Under the pieces are notes generated by a model. It saw only the letters and a list, made by a program, of their open reading frames with translations, ran no database searches and was not told the DNA's origin. From assembly GCF_002105465.1 (NCBI RefSeq), contig NZ_NCSQ01000072.1, positions 48,986 to 112,985 on the forward strand: a stretch of DNA of 64,000 nucleotides, written 5' to 3'. The translations under genes and the position numbers were made by a program. The stretch comes from Aquidulcibacter paucihalophilus. GTDB lineage: Bacteria > Pseudomonadota > Alphaproteobacteria > Caulobacterales > Aquidulcibacteraceae. This document shows positions 54,441 to 63,110 of this stretch, one piece after another (position 1 is the first letter of the stretch; each line of letters starts with the position of its first letter).

Positions 54441-56459
54441 TCAGCCCAATTCCACCATGATTTCGTCGGCGGCCACGGCGGCCCCAGCCCCAACATGGAC
54501 TTTGGCAACTTTGCCATCGCGTTCGGCTCGAATGATGTTTTGCATCTTCATGGCTTCGACAATGGCAATCGCCTCGCCCGACTTAATCTCTTGGCCTTCC
54601 ACAACTTCGATGGAGACAACAAGGCCCGGCATGGGCGAGATAATCATGCGGGAGGTGTCGGCTGCGACCTTTTCTGGCAGCTTGGCGTGCAGTTCTGCAT
54701 CACGTGGCGTAGCCACAATGACCACAGCCTTTGCGCCGCGATACTGGAACTCATAGCCTTGCGCGCGGTCCTTAAACTTGACGGCAAAGCCCTCATTCTC
54801 AAACACGCCCGCCGCACGAGCTACCCCGGTAATCAAACGGTCACCGGGTTTAAAGTCGCTGGTCATGTCGATCGTATCACCACTTTCAAAGCGGATATGT
54901 GCACCGCCCTCTGTGATCTCCACATGGAGGGGGTGATAGGTGCCCTCAATGCGCACCACCCAATCGCTCCGGATCGGCTTATGCGGGGTCATGCGGCCGC
55001 TGATCTGGGCATCGCGGGCGAGCTTGCGCATATGCACCAAGGCCCCAACACCCGCCATCAGGCGCAGAATCTTATCGGTTAAGGGCGCACCCTTAAAGCC
55101 GTCTGGGAACTCATCCTTGATATAGGCGGTGGTGATATCGCCCGAACGGAAGCGGGCTTCTTCCATCACAGCGGCGAGGAAAGGAATATTGTCCTGAATG
55201 CCTTCGATGGCAAAAGTATCAAGGGCTGCCGCTTGGGCGTCAATCGCGGCCAAACGGGTTGGGGCCCAAGTCACAAGCTTGGAGATCATCGGATCATAGA
55301 ACATCGAGATCTCATCGCCCTCTCGCACACCGGCATCATTGCGCACTTTATGGGTGCCAAAATCGCCTTCAATGGGCGGCAAGTAGCGCTTCAAGCGACC
55401 AATGGAGGGCAAGAAGTTACGATAAGGATCTTCGGCATAGATGCGGCTTTCAATGGCCCAGCCATTGATTTTGAGGTCTTGCTGCTGGAAAGACAAAGCC
55501 TCACCTGCGGCCACCCGCAGCATTTGCTCAACCAGATCAAGACCCGTGATGGCCTCAGAAACCGGGTGTTCCACCTGCAGGCGGGTGTTCATTTCCAGAA
55601 AATAGAAGCTCTTGTCCTTGCCCGAGGCGACAAATTCCACCGTCCCGGCGCTGTCATACCCGACAGCCTTGGCAAGTGCGACGGCTTGGGCCCCCATGGC
55701 CGCACGGGTTGCCTCGTCGAGAAGCGGGCTTGGGGCCTCTTCAATGACTTTTTGGTTGCGCCGTTGGATCGAGCACTCGCGTTCGAACAAATGGACGACA
55801 TTGCCATGCTTGTCGCCCAAGACCTGAATTTCGATATGGCGTGGGGCCAGAATGAATTTCTCGATAAAGATGCGGTCATCGCCAAAGGCATTCTTGGCTT
55901 CTGCGCGCACGGCCGGGAAGCCTTCTTCGACGTCCTTGCGGTCATAGGCCACGCGGATGCCCTTGCCGCCACCGCCAGCCGAGGCCTTAATCATGACCGG
56001 ATAGCCAATCTCTTCAGAAATTGCGACCGCATGGGCGGTGTCCGCAATTTCGCCAATATGGCCCGGCACGCAGGAGACGCCAGCGGCCGCCGCGGTCTTC
56101 TTGCTTTCGATCTTGTCGCCCATAGCATGGATGGCATGGGGATTAGGACCAATGAAGACGATGCCTTCATCGGCACAACGCTGGGCAAATTCCACTTTTT
56201 CCGACAAGAAGCCAAAACCTGGATGGACGGCTTGAGCCCCGGTTTGTTTGACGGCGGCTATAATCTTATCGATTACCAAATAGGATTCTGAGGCGGGAGC
56301 CGGGCCGATAAAGACCTTTTCGTCAGCCATCTCAACGGCCATGGAATCGCGGTCAGCCTCGGAAAACACGATAACGGTTTTCACGCCCATACGCCGACAG
56401 GTCTTGATGATGCGGACTGCGACTTCGCCGCGATTGGCAATCAGAATCTTATCAAACAT
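54441..56459 (-). CDS. pccA: Propionyl-CoA carboxylase, alpha (biotin carboxylase/carrier) subunit
   Basis: 672 residues from the ATG at 56459 (MFDKILIANRGEVAVRI); the open extension to 56582 is not family-like. Biotin carboxylase domain with GSAGGGGKGIRV-like phrase (KASAGGGGKGIRVAYD), the BT domain region PHKPIRSDWVVRIEG and SDFKPGDRLITG typical of propionyl-CoA carboxylase, and the C-terminal biotin carrier with biotinylated lysine K638 in EAMKMQN. It carboxylates propionyl-CoA with its PccB partner, which is absent here although the two are often adjacent. Divergent from the membrane/Xre operon across about 186 bases. Confidence 0.96.
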   Translation of the reverse strand: MFDKILIANRGEVAVRIIKTCRRMGVKTVIVFSEADRDSMAVEMADEKVFIGPAPASESYLVIDKIIAAVKQTGAQAVHPGFGFLSEKVEFAQRCADEGIVFIGPNPHAIHAMGDKIESKKTAAAAGVSCVPGHIGEIADTAHAVAISEEIGYPVMIKASAGGGGKGIRVAYDRKDVEEGFPAVRAEAKNAFGDDRIFIEKFILAPRHIEIQVLGDKHGNVVHLFERECSIQRRNQKVIEEAPSPLLDEATRAAMGAQAVALAKAVGYDSAGTVEFVASGKDKSFYFLEMNTRLQVEHPVSEAITGLDLVEQMLRVAAGEALSFQQQDLKINGWAIESRIYAEDPYRNFLPSIGRLKRYLPPIEGDFGTHKVRNDAGVREGDEISMFYDPMISKLVTWAPTRLAAIDAQAAALDTFAIEGIQDNIPFLAAVMEEARFRSGDITTAYIKDEFPDGFKGAPLTDKILRLMAGVGALVHMRKLARDAQISGRMTPHKPIRSDWVVRIEGTYHPLHVEITEGGAHIRFESGDTIDMTSDFKPGDRLITGVARAAGVFENEGFAVKFKDRAQGYEFQYRGAKAVVIVATPRDAELHAKLPEKVAADTSRMIISPMPGLVVSIEVVEGQEIKSGEAIAIVEAMKMQNIIRAERDGKVAKVHVGAGAAVAADEIMVELG

Positions 56460-56583
56460 CTTGGTCCGTGTGCCCCTAGAACTGTCAGCCGTATTACCGA
56501 CTTTATTATGTCGGGAACTGGTTAGAGGGCAATCGCGCGCGATGCAACTTTGCAGGGTCTGGGAAGGTGCAAGAAATCGCAAA

Positions 56584-56628
56584 TGTCAGCTTGACCTGAC
56601 ATTTCGAAAATGTTAGGTATACCTGACA
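56584..56628 (+). promoter_or_regulatory. Promoter with two tandem operators for the Xre pair
   Basis: TTGACC (56591-56596) and TAGGTA (56614-56619), 17 bases apart, form a promoter. Two 18-bp inverted repeats cover it: TGTCAGCTTGACCTGACA (56584-56601) over the -35 and TGTTAGGTATACCTGACA (56611-56628) over the -10, both with the outer TGTYAG / CTGACA half-sites, 27 bases apart. This is a classic repression geometry for the small Xre protein encoded 400 bases downstream. Confidence 0.65.
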
Positions 56629-56645
56629 TTCGGGAGGCAATTGCC

Positions 56646-57035
56646 ATGGAACAAACACCCCAAGCCAAAACCTATATCATCCGCACCATGGTGTTCATGG
56701 GCCTCTATGTCCTGATCAATGCTGGGGCGATTGCGGGCTTGATGGATGGCCTGCCCGCCCCTGCTCGCTGGGGTTTGACCGCATTGGTCAGTCTGCCGAT
56801 TGCTGGACAGATTTGGGCCACTTTGGTGATGATCCGCGACAGTGACGAATTCATCGGGGCTTTTTTAGCGCGGCAATTCATTCTGGCCTCAGGTATTGCG
56901 ATGGCGCTTTTCTCGGCTTGGGGCTTTGCCGAAAGCTATGCGGGGGCCGCCCATGTCCCAGGCTGGATGATTTACCCGCTGTTTTGGGCCTGTTTTGCCC
57001 TAGTGGCCCCCTTCGCTCGTAGGGCGACAAAATGA
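56646..57035 (+). CDS. Small integral membrane protein paired with Xre regulator
   Basis: 129 residues from the ATG at 56646, preceded by GGGAGG. Four hydrophobic spans: about 15-36 (MVFMGLYVLINAGAIAGLM), 43-65, 76-98 and 105-122. Loops are short, the C-terminus is basic (FARRATK). It matches the recurring layout of a four-helix membrane protein coupled to a 67-residue Xre regulator found in many proteobacteria and firmicutes, the function of which is unclear. The stop overlaps the regulator start (ATGA). Confidence 0.8.
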   Translation: MEQTPQAKTYIIRTMVFMGLYVLINAGAIAGLMDGLPAPARWGLTALVSLPIAGQIWATLVMIRDSDEFIGAFLARQFILASGIAMALFSAWGFAESYAGAAHVPGWMIYPLFWACFALVAPFARRATK

Positions 57036-57235
57036 TCAACCATGTGCGCGCCCTACGTGCCGCCAAAGGCCTGACCCAAGCCGATCTTGGGCAGGCTTTA
57101 GGGGTTTCGCGACAGGCCATTATTGCGATTGAAGCTGACCAGCACGACCCGTCGTTGGATCTTGCGTTCAAAATGGCGGCTTTGTTTGAAACCGAGGTCG
57201 AGGCGATCTTTGTGAACCCGCATCGAAAGGGCTAA
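57032..57235 (+). CDS. Small Xre-family (Cro/C1) transcriptional regulator
   Basis: 67 residues made up almost entirely of one helix-turn-helix: MINHVRALRAAKGLTQADLG, then ALGVSRQAIIAIEADQHDPS. Such YozG-like regulators bind short palindromes as dimers, and two are present over the promoter of this operon, so autoregulation is likely. It overlaps the upstream membrane-protein gene by four bases and the convergent K+ channel gene by four bases. Ligand unknown. Confidence 0.92.
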   Translation: MINHVRALRAAKGLTQADLGQALGVSRQAIIAIEADQHDPSLDLAFKMAALFETEVEAIFVNPHRKG

Positions 57236-57726
57236 ACGCCCCCTGTCTTGTCTTGACGTGGGTCTAGCCATTCATGCTCAAGCGCGCGAAGACGGCCGAT
57301 TACGGTTATCAAAAAGGCCGTCGACCAGCCAAGCAAGATCACGCCATTTGCCGCCTCAATCGCGCCCACCAAGCGCCAATCACGCGGCAAGATCACATCG
57401 CCATAGCCGAGCGACACAAAGGTGACGGTTGAAAAATAAAGCGCAGTTTCAAAGTCATGAAACGCATGCAGGCCAAAATAATAGACCATCGCATAAAGCC
57501 AAATTTCAACTGTATGCACCGCAAACAGGCCGAAAACCACAAATAAAATGGCCAAAACCCGCAGCGAAATGTGTCGTGTGTCTGGATCTGCCAGGGGTTG
57601 TCTTTGCCGGATCATCAGCATCAAGGTCGCCAGACCGACGAAGTGAATGGTCACGGTAGCGGCCACCATTACGGACGAAATCGCCAAAGTGTCCCATATA
57701 TCGGTGAGAAAGTTCACAACGCCCAA
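57232..57726 (-). CDS. Two-helix potassium channel-like protein
   Basis: 164 residues. N-terminal membrane span(s) at about 13-40 and 55-75, then the pore region: FSTVTFVSLGYGDVILP (98-114) with the selectivity filter-like LGYGD, and a final span (GVILLGWSTAFLITVIGRL). This is the Ion_trans_2 type found in small K+ channels. No regulatory RCK domain is attached. It is on the opposite strand to the Xre pair and shares a four-base overlap at its end. Ion selectivity is likely for K+, but regulation cannot be seen. Confidence 0.85.
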   Translation of the reverse strand: MGVVNFLTDIWDTLAISSVMVAATVTIHFVGLATLMLMIRQRQPLADPDTRHISLRVLAILFVVFGLFAVHTVEIWLYAMVYYFGLHAFHDFETALYFSTVTFVSLGYGDVILPRDWRLVGAIEAANGVILLGWSTAFLITVIGRLRALEHEWLDPRQDKTGGV

Positions 57727-57914
57727 GATCGGCTCTCCGCTTGGCCGGCTGCCAAGTTAAGGGCCACTATAGGGGCATGCGCTTGGCCCGTCACCCAAAT
57801 GGTCGCGCGACGTTCGGTCACACGTGGGGGTGGTTGTGAAGGGTGTTGGAGAAAAGCACCTCTATCCCCTTGGGAGCGGGGCTGAGGGAGATCGAAGGGC
57901 GCGAGGCAACAGCC

Positions 57915-58958
57915 TTACCTGCCGCGCTTTTGAAACATCCACCCCTTGGTCAAAAAGGCTTGTGCACCTTCGACAAAGTCCAAGCCTGCGGCCGCAAATA
58001 GGGCTTTCATATCGGTTGTCAGATATGAGGTGAAATAGGGCTCGTGGAAACCCACGGGAAAAGCGTCCAACAGGCGGTCGAGATTAGGATCATCCCCGGT
58101 CTGAATCGCATCGGCCAGCACACAAATCCCGCCGGGCTTCAAAATGCGGGCCGCCTCCGCCACCACGGCTTTGCGGACTTTGGGTGGCAATTCGTGGAAG
58201 AGGTAGACGCATACGACCCGGTCCACGGTTTCGTTCTCAAATGGTGTTGCCTCTGCTGCGCCACTGATGGCGGTCGCACGGCGATAGGGGGTCAGCGCTT
58301 TGGCGGCTGCGGCGGCATAGGGCGGGCTCATATCAAGGGCAGTTAAGCGCAGGCGCGGGAAATTGCGCATGACTTCGCGGGCCAATTGGCCTGTACCACA
58401 CGCAAGCTCGACACACGTAATGGTGCGTTGATCGACGCCCTTCAGGCTTTTAGCCAACAGGGCTAAAGCGGTTGCCCGCCGCATTGCCCCGGCAGAACCC
58501 GTAAAAATCGTCTCGACTTGAAAATCGTACAAATCTGCACTTTCAGGCGTCAGCCAGCCGCCGCTCTGCCAGTGGAAATTCTGTCGGAAATAGGCGGGAA
58601 ACCCCTCCCCCAAGCCTTCTTCGCGCACTTCAACCCCATTTTTGGCCAAGCGACGCTGATCAATGGCCTTCACATCGCGCAAATAGGCGAGGCTCTTGCG
58701 CGTCTGGGCCAGTTCGGTTTTGGCCAGTGGGGCAAGGTAAAGCCCCGCATCAATATGGGCCATATCTTGGCTAAAGGCTGCCAGATAGGCTTGCCGCATC
58801 CGGGCTAGATCAGGCTTGGGCTTATCCGAGCTAAAGGGAGCTTCCCCCGGCCGATCAAATGGGGCCGATGTTGCCCGCGACAGGCCGTAATGGGCGGCAT
58901 AAAAGGCCAGCTTGGCCGTAGCCCCCGCGCGATATTTCAAAGCTTCAATGCGGTCCAT
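57915..58958 (-). CDS. Class I SAM-dependent methyltransferase
   Basis: 347 residues. A 170-residue N-terminal part, helical and without a recognised domain, precedes the methyltransferase core: CVELACGTGQLAREVMRNFP with the SAM motif, LRLTALDMSPPYAAAAAKAL, and VDRVVCVYLFHELPPKVRKAVVAEAARILKPGG (motif IV and post-motif). This is the Methyltransf_11/25 type and the extended front end may bind the substrate. Substrate unknown; a UbiE/lipid or small-molecule methylation is possible. It is 46 bases downstream of the LpxL-like gene and may belong to the same transcript. Confidence 0.88.
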   Translation of the reverse strand: MDRIEALKYRAGATAKLAFYAAHYGLSRATSAPFDRPGEAPFSSDKPKPDLARMRQAYLAAFSQDMAHIDAGLYLAPLAKTELAQTRKSLAYLRDVKAIDQRRLAKNGVEVREEGLGEGFPAYFRQNFHWQSGGWLTPESADLYDFQVETIFTGSAGAMRRATALALLAKSLKGVDQRTITCVELACGTGQLAREVMRNFPRLRLTALDMSPPYAAAAAKALTPYRRATAISGAAEATPFENETVDRVVCVYLFHELPPKVRKAVVAEAARILKPGGICVLADAIQTGDDPNLDRLLDAFPVGFHEPYFTSYLTTDMKALFAAAGLDFVEGAQAFLTKGWMFQKRGR

Positions 58959-59004
58959 GGCCTTAAGTTAGACCTGTCTGTCCGATTGGCCAATCAAAAT
59001 GTGA

Positions 59005-59925
59005 TCAATCCATCACGCCCGCATCGATCCAAGCCTTTTTCGGCCAGCGCGCATGCACCCAAAACCATTGTTCAGGCGCTTTCAGGATGTTTTCTTCCAT
59101 GAATTGATTGATCCGCAAGACAGAGGCATGGACGGCCTCATCCACCGGCAAGTCAAAGTCCATCATCATGGGTTCTTGGATATCAACCGTGAAGTTCGCG
59201 CCCGACAAGCGTTTGACCGTCATGGTCTGCAAGGGCGCCTTAAAGCGATAAGCCAGGCGCGAAGGCCCATCGGCTGTCTTGCAGAGATGACCAAAGAATG
59301 GGGCTTCTACGCCTGTCTCATATTTCTGATCATTCATCATCGCGACTGAGCCGCCCTTGGCCAGAATTCGCATCAAGCTGACCCCGCCGGACGGGCCCTT
59401 AGGGGCAAACAAGCGCACCCCATAATCGGCCCGCGCCTTCACAATAGTATCATCGACCCAGATGTTATTGGCAGGCCGGTAGGTCACGCGGCAATCCACC
59501 CCGCGGCGCACAATGGCTGCGGGCATGACTTCCCAATTGGCAAAATGGCCTGAGACAAACACCCCGGGCAAACCCGTGCCGACATAGCGGTCGAGGATTT
59601 CCAGGCCGTGAAACTCTGCCCGGCTTTCCGGGGTGAAAAGGCCCATGGCCGACAGATGCGGAAACTCCCCCACCACACGGCCTAAATTGTCCCACATCGC
59701 GTCCAGCATCTCGCGCTCTTCAGCCGGTGTGATGCGGGGAAAGGCCAAACGCATATTATATTTGGCTGTCTTATGCGCGCTGGTGATCGGGCCAAGGGTA
59801 CGGGCAAAGCCCGCGCCAGCATTGGAAGCCTCATCCAAAGACATCCGGCTGATCCGGTTCCAATAGGTGTGAAACGCCCAAGATTCGATGCGCTTGAAGA
59901 AGGACTCGCGACGGCCTGCTGTCAT
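59005..59925 (-). CDS. Lipid A late acyltransferase (LpxL/HtrB-like)
   Basis: 306 residues, LpxL/LpxM family. The catalytic H-x4-D/E motif is HFANWE (H127, E132) in VFVSGHFANWE; MNDQKYETGVEAPFFG (about 190-205) and FWVHARWP at the C-terminus are family blocks. It adds a secondary acyl chain to Kdo2-lipid A (or precursor) at the inner membrane. An N-terminal amphipathic membrane helix is short (FHTYWNRISRMS). It follows lpxK by nine bases on the same strand. Assigning LpxL versus LpxM needs more than sequence, so no symbol is given. Confidence 0.9.
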   Translation of the reverse strand: MTAGRRESFFKRIESWAFHTYWNRISRMSLDEASNAGAGFARTLGPITSAHKTAKYNMRLAFPRITPAEEREMLDAMWDNLGRVVGEFPHLSAMGLFTPESRAEFHGLEILDRYVGTGLPGVFVSGHFANWEVMPAAIVRRGVDCRVTYRPANNIWVDDTIVKARADYGVRLFAPKGPSGGVSLMRILAKGGSVAMMNDQKYETGVEAPFFGHLCKTADGPSRLAYRFKAPLQTMTVKRLSGANFTVDIQEPMMMDFDLPVDEAVHASVLRINQFMEENILKAPEQWFWVHARWPKKAWIDAGVMD

Positions 59926-59934
59926 GGAAAAATC

Positions 59935-60936
59935 CTAATCCTGCCCGAGATAGCTGTCGAGTTTGCCGCGCAGAAAGGCCGAAAAGCCTGCTGCATCGGC
60001 CAAAACCGCTTCAATGGGCACAACCCGTACTTTGGCTGCGAAATCAGGGGGCAGACGGACATGGTCTTTTTCTGTCGTCACCAAACTTGCCCCTGCCGCG
60101 CGCGCATCTGCCTCCAGTCGGCGCAGTTCATGGGCGCGATAGAGGTGGTGGTCGGCAAATGGGTATAGATCGACGACATTCAAGCCCAAGTCCCGCAGGG
60201 TCGCATCAAACTTCTCAGGCCGGCCTATGCCGCAGAAACCCAAAACTGGGCCTTCAATCGCGACTGGCTTGGCTTTCAGGCTTGCGTGAAAGATCGGGCC
60301 CTGAAAGCCTGCAATATCTTCGAGCGTCTCCTCACTGGCTGGCCCCATCACCACGATCGCATCCGCACGGGCCAGTCCAATTGTGGGCTTTTCGCGTAAC
60401 GGCCCCGCCGGAATGAGGTGGCCATTGCCAAAGCCCGTTTGTCCATCGACCACCACAAGCGAGATGGCTTTCGCCAAGGCCGGGTTCTGATGCCCATCAT
60501 CGAGAATTAGCGCCTGCATACCCGCTTCTACGGCAAGCCTGCCCGCTGCCGCCCGATCACGCCCCACAAAGACGGGCCCGCCCTGGGCCAACATCAAAGG
60601 CTCATCGCCAACATCTTCTGCCCGGTGCAGGGACTTATCCACCACCACGGGGCCTTCCAGCCTGCCGCCATAGCCGCGCGAGACAATGCCAACCGGGCCA
60701 CCTAAAACCTCTGCCAACAAAGTCCGCAAATTCTCAGAAAACGGCGTCTTGCCTGTACCGCCAGCCGTCAAATTGCCGATGGAGATAACAGGGATGGGCA
60801 AAGCAACGGGGCTTGCCTGTGCGATCCGGCGGGCCACACTTGCCCCGTAAAGCGCGCCGAGGGGCGATAGCAGCAAGCGCAAGACCGGGGCGGCATCGCG
60901 GCCATGACGCATAGTCCAGAAAGCTGGCGCTCTCAT
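59935..60936 (-). CDS. lpxK: Tetraacyldisaccharide 4'-kinase LpxK
   Basis: 333 residues. P-loop at residues 59-66 in NLTAGGTGKTPFSENL; then ILDDGHQNPALAKAISLVVVD (LDDGxQ signature) and TTEKDHVRLPPDF at the C-terminus. It phosphorylates the disaccharide-1-phosphate in lipid A synthesis at the inner membrane (ATP-dependent). N-terminal hydrophobic segment about 18-35. The start overlaps the waaA stop by four bases (ATGA), and the LpxL-like gene follows nine bases after its stop. Confidence 0.95.
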   Translation of the reverse strand: MRAPAFWTMRHGRDAAPVLRLLLSPLGALYGASVARRIAQASPVALPIPVISIGNLTAGGTGKTPFSENLRTLLAEVLGGPVGIVSRGYGGRLEGPVVVDKSLHRAEDVGDEPLMLAQGGPVFVGRDRAAAGRLAVEAGMQALILDDGHQNPALAKAISLVVVDGQTGFGNGHLIPAGPLREKPTIGLARADAIVVMGPASEETLEDIAGFQGPIFHASLKAKPVAIEGPVLGFCGIGRPEKFDATLRDLGLNVVDLYPFADHHLYRAHELRRLEADARAAGASLVTTEKDHVRLPPDFAAKVRVVPIEAVLADAAGFSAFLRGKLDSYLGQD

Positions 60937-62231
60937 ACCTTGGCCCGCCCCAACAGGCCTAGAAGGGCTGCAACCGTATCGGCCATAGCGTGGGTGCCTT
61001 GGGCAATCACGTCGCGCGCCGCCGCATTCAAGTGCGCGCGCCGCTCTGGGTCACCCAAGAGCCCAGCCAAAGTCAATGCGATCCGGTCGGACGCATGATC
61101 ATCCAGAATCACCGCCCCATCTTGGTCTTCCAAGGCCTGATAGAGATCAAGAAAATTTCCAACAAAACTTGCGCTCATCACCGTTGAGCCAAGTTGGACC
61201 GGCTCAACCGGATTATGACCACCAATGCCGGGCTTTAAGCTGCCCGCAACAAAGGTGACCGGGGCTAAACGCATGGCAAGACCAAGCTCACCCAATGTAT
61301 CCCACAGCCAAACGGAGGTCTTCGACCCAGGCACATGACCAAGAGAGCGGCGGACCGGCACGAGACCCTGTTTGCGGCATTCAATCTCCACATCTTGCGC
61401 GCGTTCTGGATGGCGCGGAGCCAAGATCAACAGGGCATCTGGTGCACCCAGCAGCAAAGCCGCATGAGCGGCTAGGAGGACAGTCTCTTCCCCCTCATGG
61501 GTGGAGGCTGCCAGCCAAACCGGCCGATCGCCCAGCTTGCCCGCCAAAAGCTTGGCTTCCTTCGCATTCACCAGCGGTGCGGGTGCTGCCAACTTGAGAT
61601 TACCCACCGTGCCAATCGGGCCGGTGCGAAACAGGCTAAGGGCTTCAGATGTGCGGGTGTCGGCGGGCATAGCCACGTCAAACAGGGAGAATAAGAGCTC
61701 TGCCGTCTTGGCCCTGCCCCGCCACCCCTTGACCGAGCGTGCCGTCATACGCGCATTAACCAGGGCCAAAGGCACCCCTGCCTCTTTGGTTGCGAGCAAC
61801 AAGTTGGGCCAAATCTCACCCTCAACAAAAACCGCAAGGTCTGGCTGCCACGCCGCGATAAAGGTCTTGGTCGCCATGGGCGTATCGACGGGCACATAGC
61901 GGTGCAAATCTGGCGGCGAAAGCTTGCGCGCCATCAGATCCGCGGAAGTCTTGGTGCCGCTGGTAAACAGGAAAGTCAGGCCCGGATGGGCTTTGCGCAA
62001 CGCTTGCGCCAAGGCATGGCCAACTAGGGACTCCCCGACACTGGCCCCATGAATCCAAACCAATGTGCCCTTAGGTCGCGCAACTGGGGCTGTGCCTAAG
62101 CGCTCTGCAATCCGGGCTGGGTCTTCGCGCCCCCTTGCGGCCCGCCTTGCCAAAACACCCGGCATGAAACGCGCCAGAAGCTGGGTCGCGACCTTATAGA
62201 GGGTCAAGGAAAAGGGTAACGTCTCGGTCAC
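60933..62231 (-). CDS. waaA: Kdo transferase WaaA (KdtA)
   Basis: 432 residues, Kdo transferase (GT30). N-terminal membrane-associated helix, then the catalytic-domain motifs: VWIHGASVGESLVGHAL with the active-site glutamate E67, FTSGTKTSADLMARK, GPIGTVGNLKLAAP and GIGGHNPVEPVQLGS in the C-terminal sugar-nucleotide-binding domain. It attaches Kdo residues to lipid IVA. It overlaps both neighbours: the DUF374 gene upstream by four bases and lpxK downstream by four bases, so the cluster is one translationally coupled operon. Confidence 0.96.
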   Translation of the reverse strand: MTETLPFSLTLYKVATQLLARFMPGVLARRAARGREDPARIAERLGTAPVARPKGTLVWIHGASVGESLVGHALAQALRKAHPGLTFLFTSGTKTSADLMARKLSPPDLHRYVPVDTPMATKTFIAAWQPDLAVFVEGEIWPNLLLATKEAGVPLALVNARMTARSVKGWRGRAKTAELLFSLFDVAMPADTRTSEALSLFRTGPIGTVGNLKLAAPAPLVNAKEAKLLAGKLGDRPVWLAASTHEGEETVLLAAHAALLLGAPDALLILAPRHPERAQDVEIECRKQGLVPVRRSLGHVPGSKTSVWLWDTLGELGLAMRLAPVTFVAGSLKPGIGGHNPVEPVQLGSTVMSASFVGNFLDLYQALEDQDGAVILDDHASDRIALTLAGLLGDPERRAHLNAAARDVIAQGTHAMADTVAALLGLLGRAKV

Positions 62232-62992
62232 GCCTCAACCTCGTCGACGGGTGGTTCGGGCGGCGCAGGCTCGATCAGCGGGCCACCAACCAAGCGATCA
62301 GCCTCTTGCATGGCCTCGGTCAAGGCAACCTCCAGGGCCAAACGGGCAGCTTCCATATCGGCCTCGGTCGCTTTGGTCGGGATTTCGATGGCGGGGCGAT
62401 AGACGATAACGCCGCGCGAGAATAAGGGCGGCAAATGAAAGCGGTCCCAACTCTTGGCATACCCCCCACCCTTGACCGCAAAGGCCGAGGGCAACAGCGG
62501 TACTTTGGCCATTTTTGCCACCCGAACCGCGCCAAGTTGGGCCCGCATGCGGGGTCCACGTGGCCCATCGGGCGTAATGCCCACACACCCGCCTTTAGAG
62601 GCATGGCTCAACATGTGGCGAAAGGCTTGCAGTGCCCCCTTATCTTCGGTCTCGCCATCGGCTTTCTTCTTTGAGGAAGAACCCCGCACCACCGTACGGC
62701 CGACTAGCTCTGCGGCGCGCGCCACAAACTGGCCATCGGGGGACAACGAAATCAGCATCAACATCTTTTGCACATGGGTCGGCCAGATCGAATGCGCGCC
62801 CATGATACGAGAATGCCAATAGCACCACACCACCCCTTTACCGGACTTCCACACAGGCTCTGCATGTTCAAGGCCTACATAAGTCCACCGTGTTGTAACC
62901 CGCACCAAAGCCATCCAAGCGGCCAAGAAGCCCGCAAAAAACCACTGAATGGGTGAGGATCGAAAGAAGGCGCGCGAGAGTTTTTTGCTCAT
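62228..62992 (-). CDS. DUF374 lysophospholipid acyltransferase-like protein
   Basis: 254 residues. The DUF374 core is clear: VWCYWHSRIMGAHSIWP near 54-70, VGRTVVRGSSSKKKADGETED, GITPDGPRGPRMRAQLGAV (the TPDGPRGP signature) and a C-terminal acidic proline-rich tail. An N-terminal membrane helix (IQWFFAGFLAAWMALVRV) anchors it. Family members act as lipid acyltransferases and cluster with waaA in alphaproteobacteria. It leads the operon DUF374-waaA-lpxK-lpxL-like, overlapping waaA by four bases. A PTP-like gene starts divergently about 118 bases away. Confidence 0.9.
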   Translation of the reverse strand: MSKKLSRAFFRSSPIQWFFAGFLAAWMALVRVTTRWTYVGLEHAEPVWKSGKGVVWCYWHSRIMGAHSIWPTHVQKMLMLISLSPDGQFVARAAELVGRTVVRGSSSKKKADGETEDKGALQAFRHMLSHASKGGCVGITPDGPRGPRMRAQLGAVRVAKMAKVPLLPSAFAVKGGGYAKSWDRFHLPPLFSRGVIVYRPAIEIPTKATEADMEAARLALEVALTEAMQEADRLVGGPLIEPAPPEPPVDEVEA

Positions 62993-63110
62993 AGTCCCGC
63001 TCCATAACGAGCGTTGCGGTCAAAGGCGAGTGCGCGGGTGCCACAGCTAAGGCTTGCATGGCAACGCGGGGCTGCCTAGATGCGATCCCAATAGCCGAAA
63101 AGACGCGCCC

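Noticed and set aside
55233..56291. Long plus-strand frame of 352 codons opposite pccA
   Set aside because: Shadow frame of the highly biased pccA codon pattern; composition is not protein-like.
57855..57900. REP-like sequence with CCCCTTGGGAGCGGGGCTGAGGG-type core
   Set aside because: It recalls a common dispersed repeat, but no second clear copy was found in the window, so it is not called a repeat.
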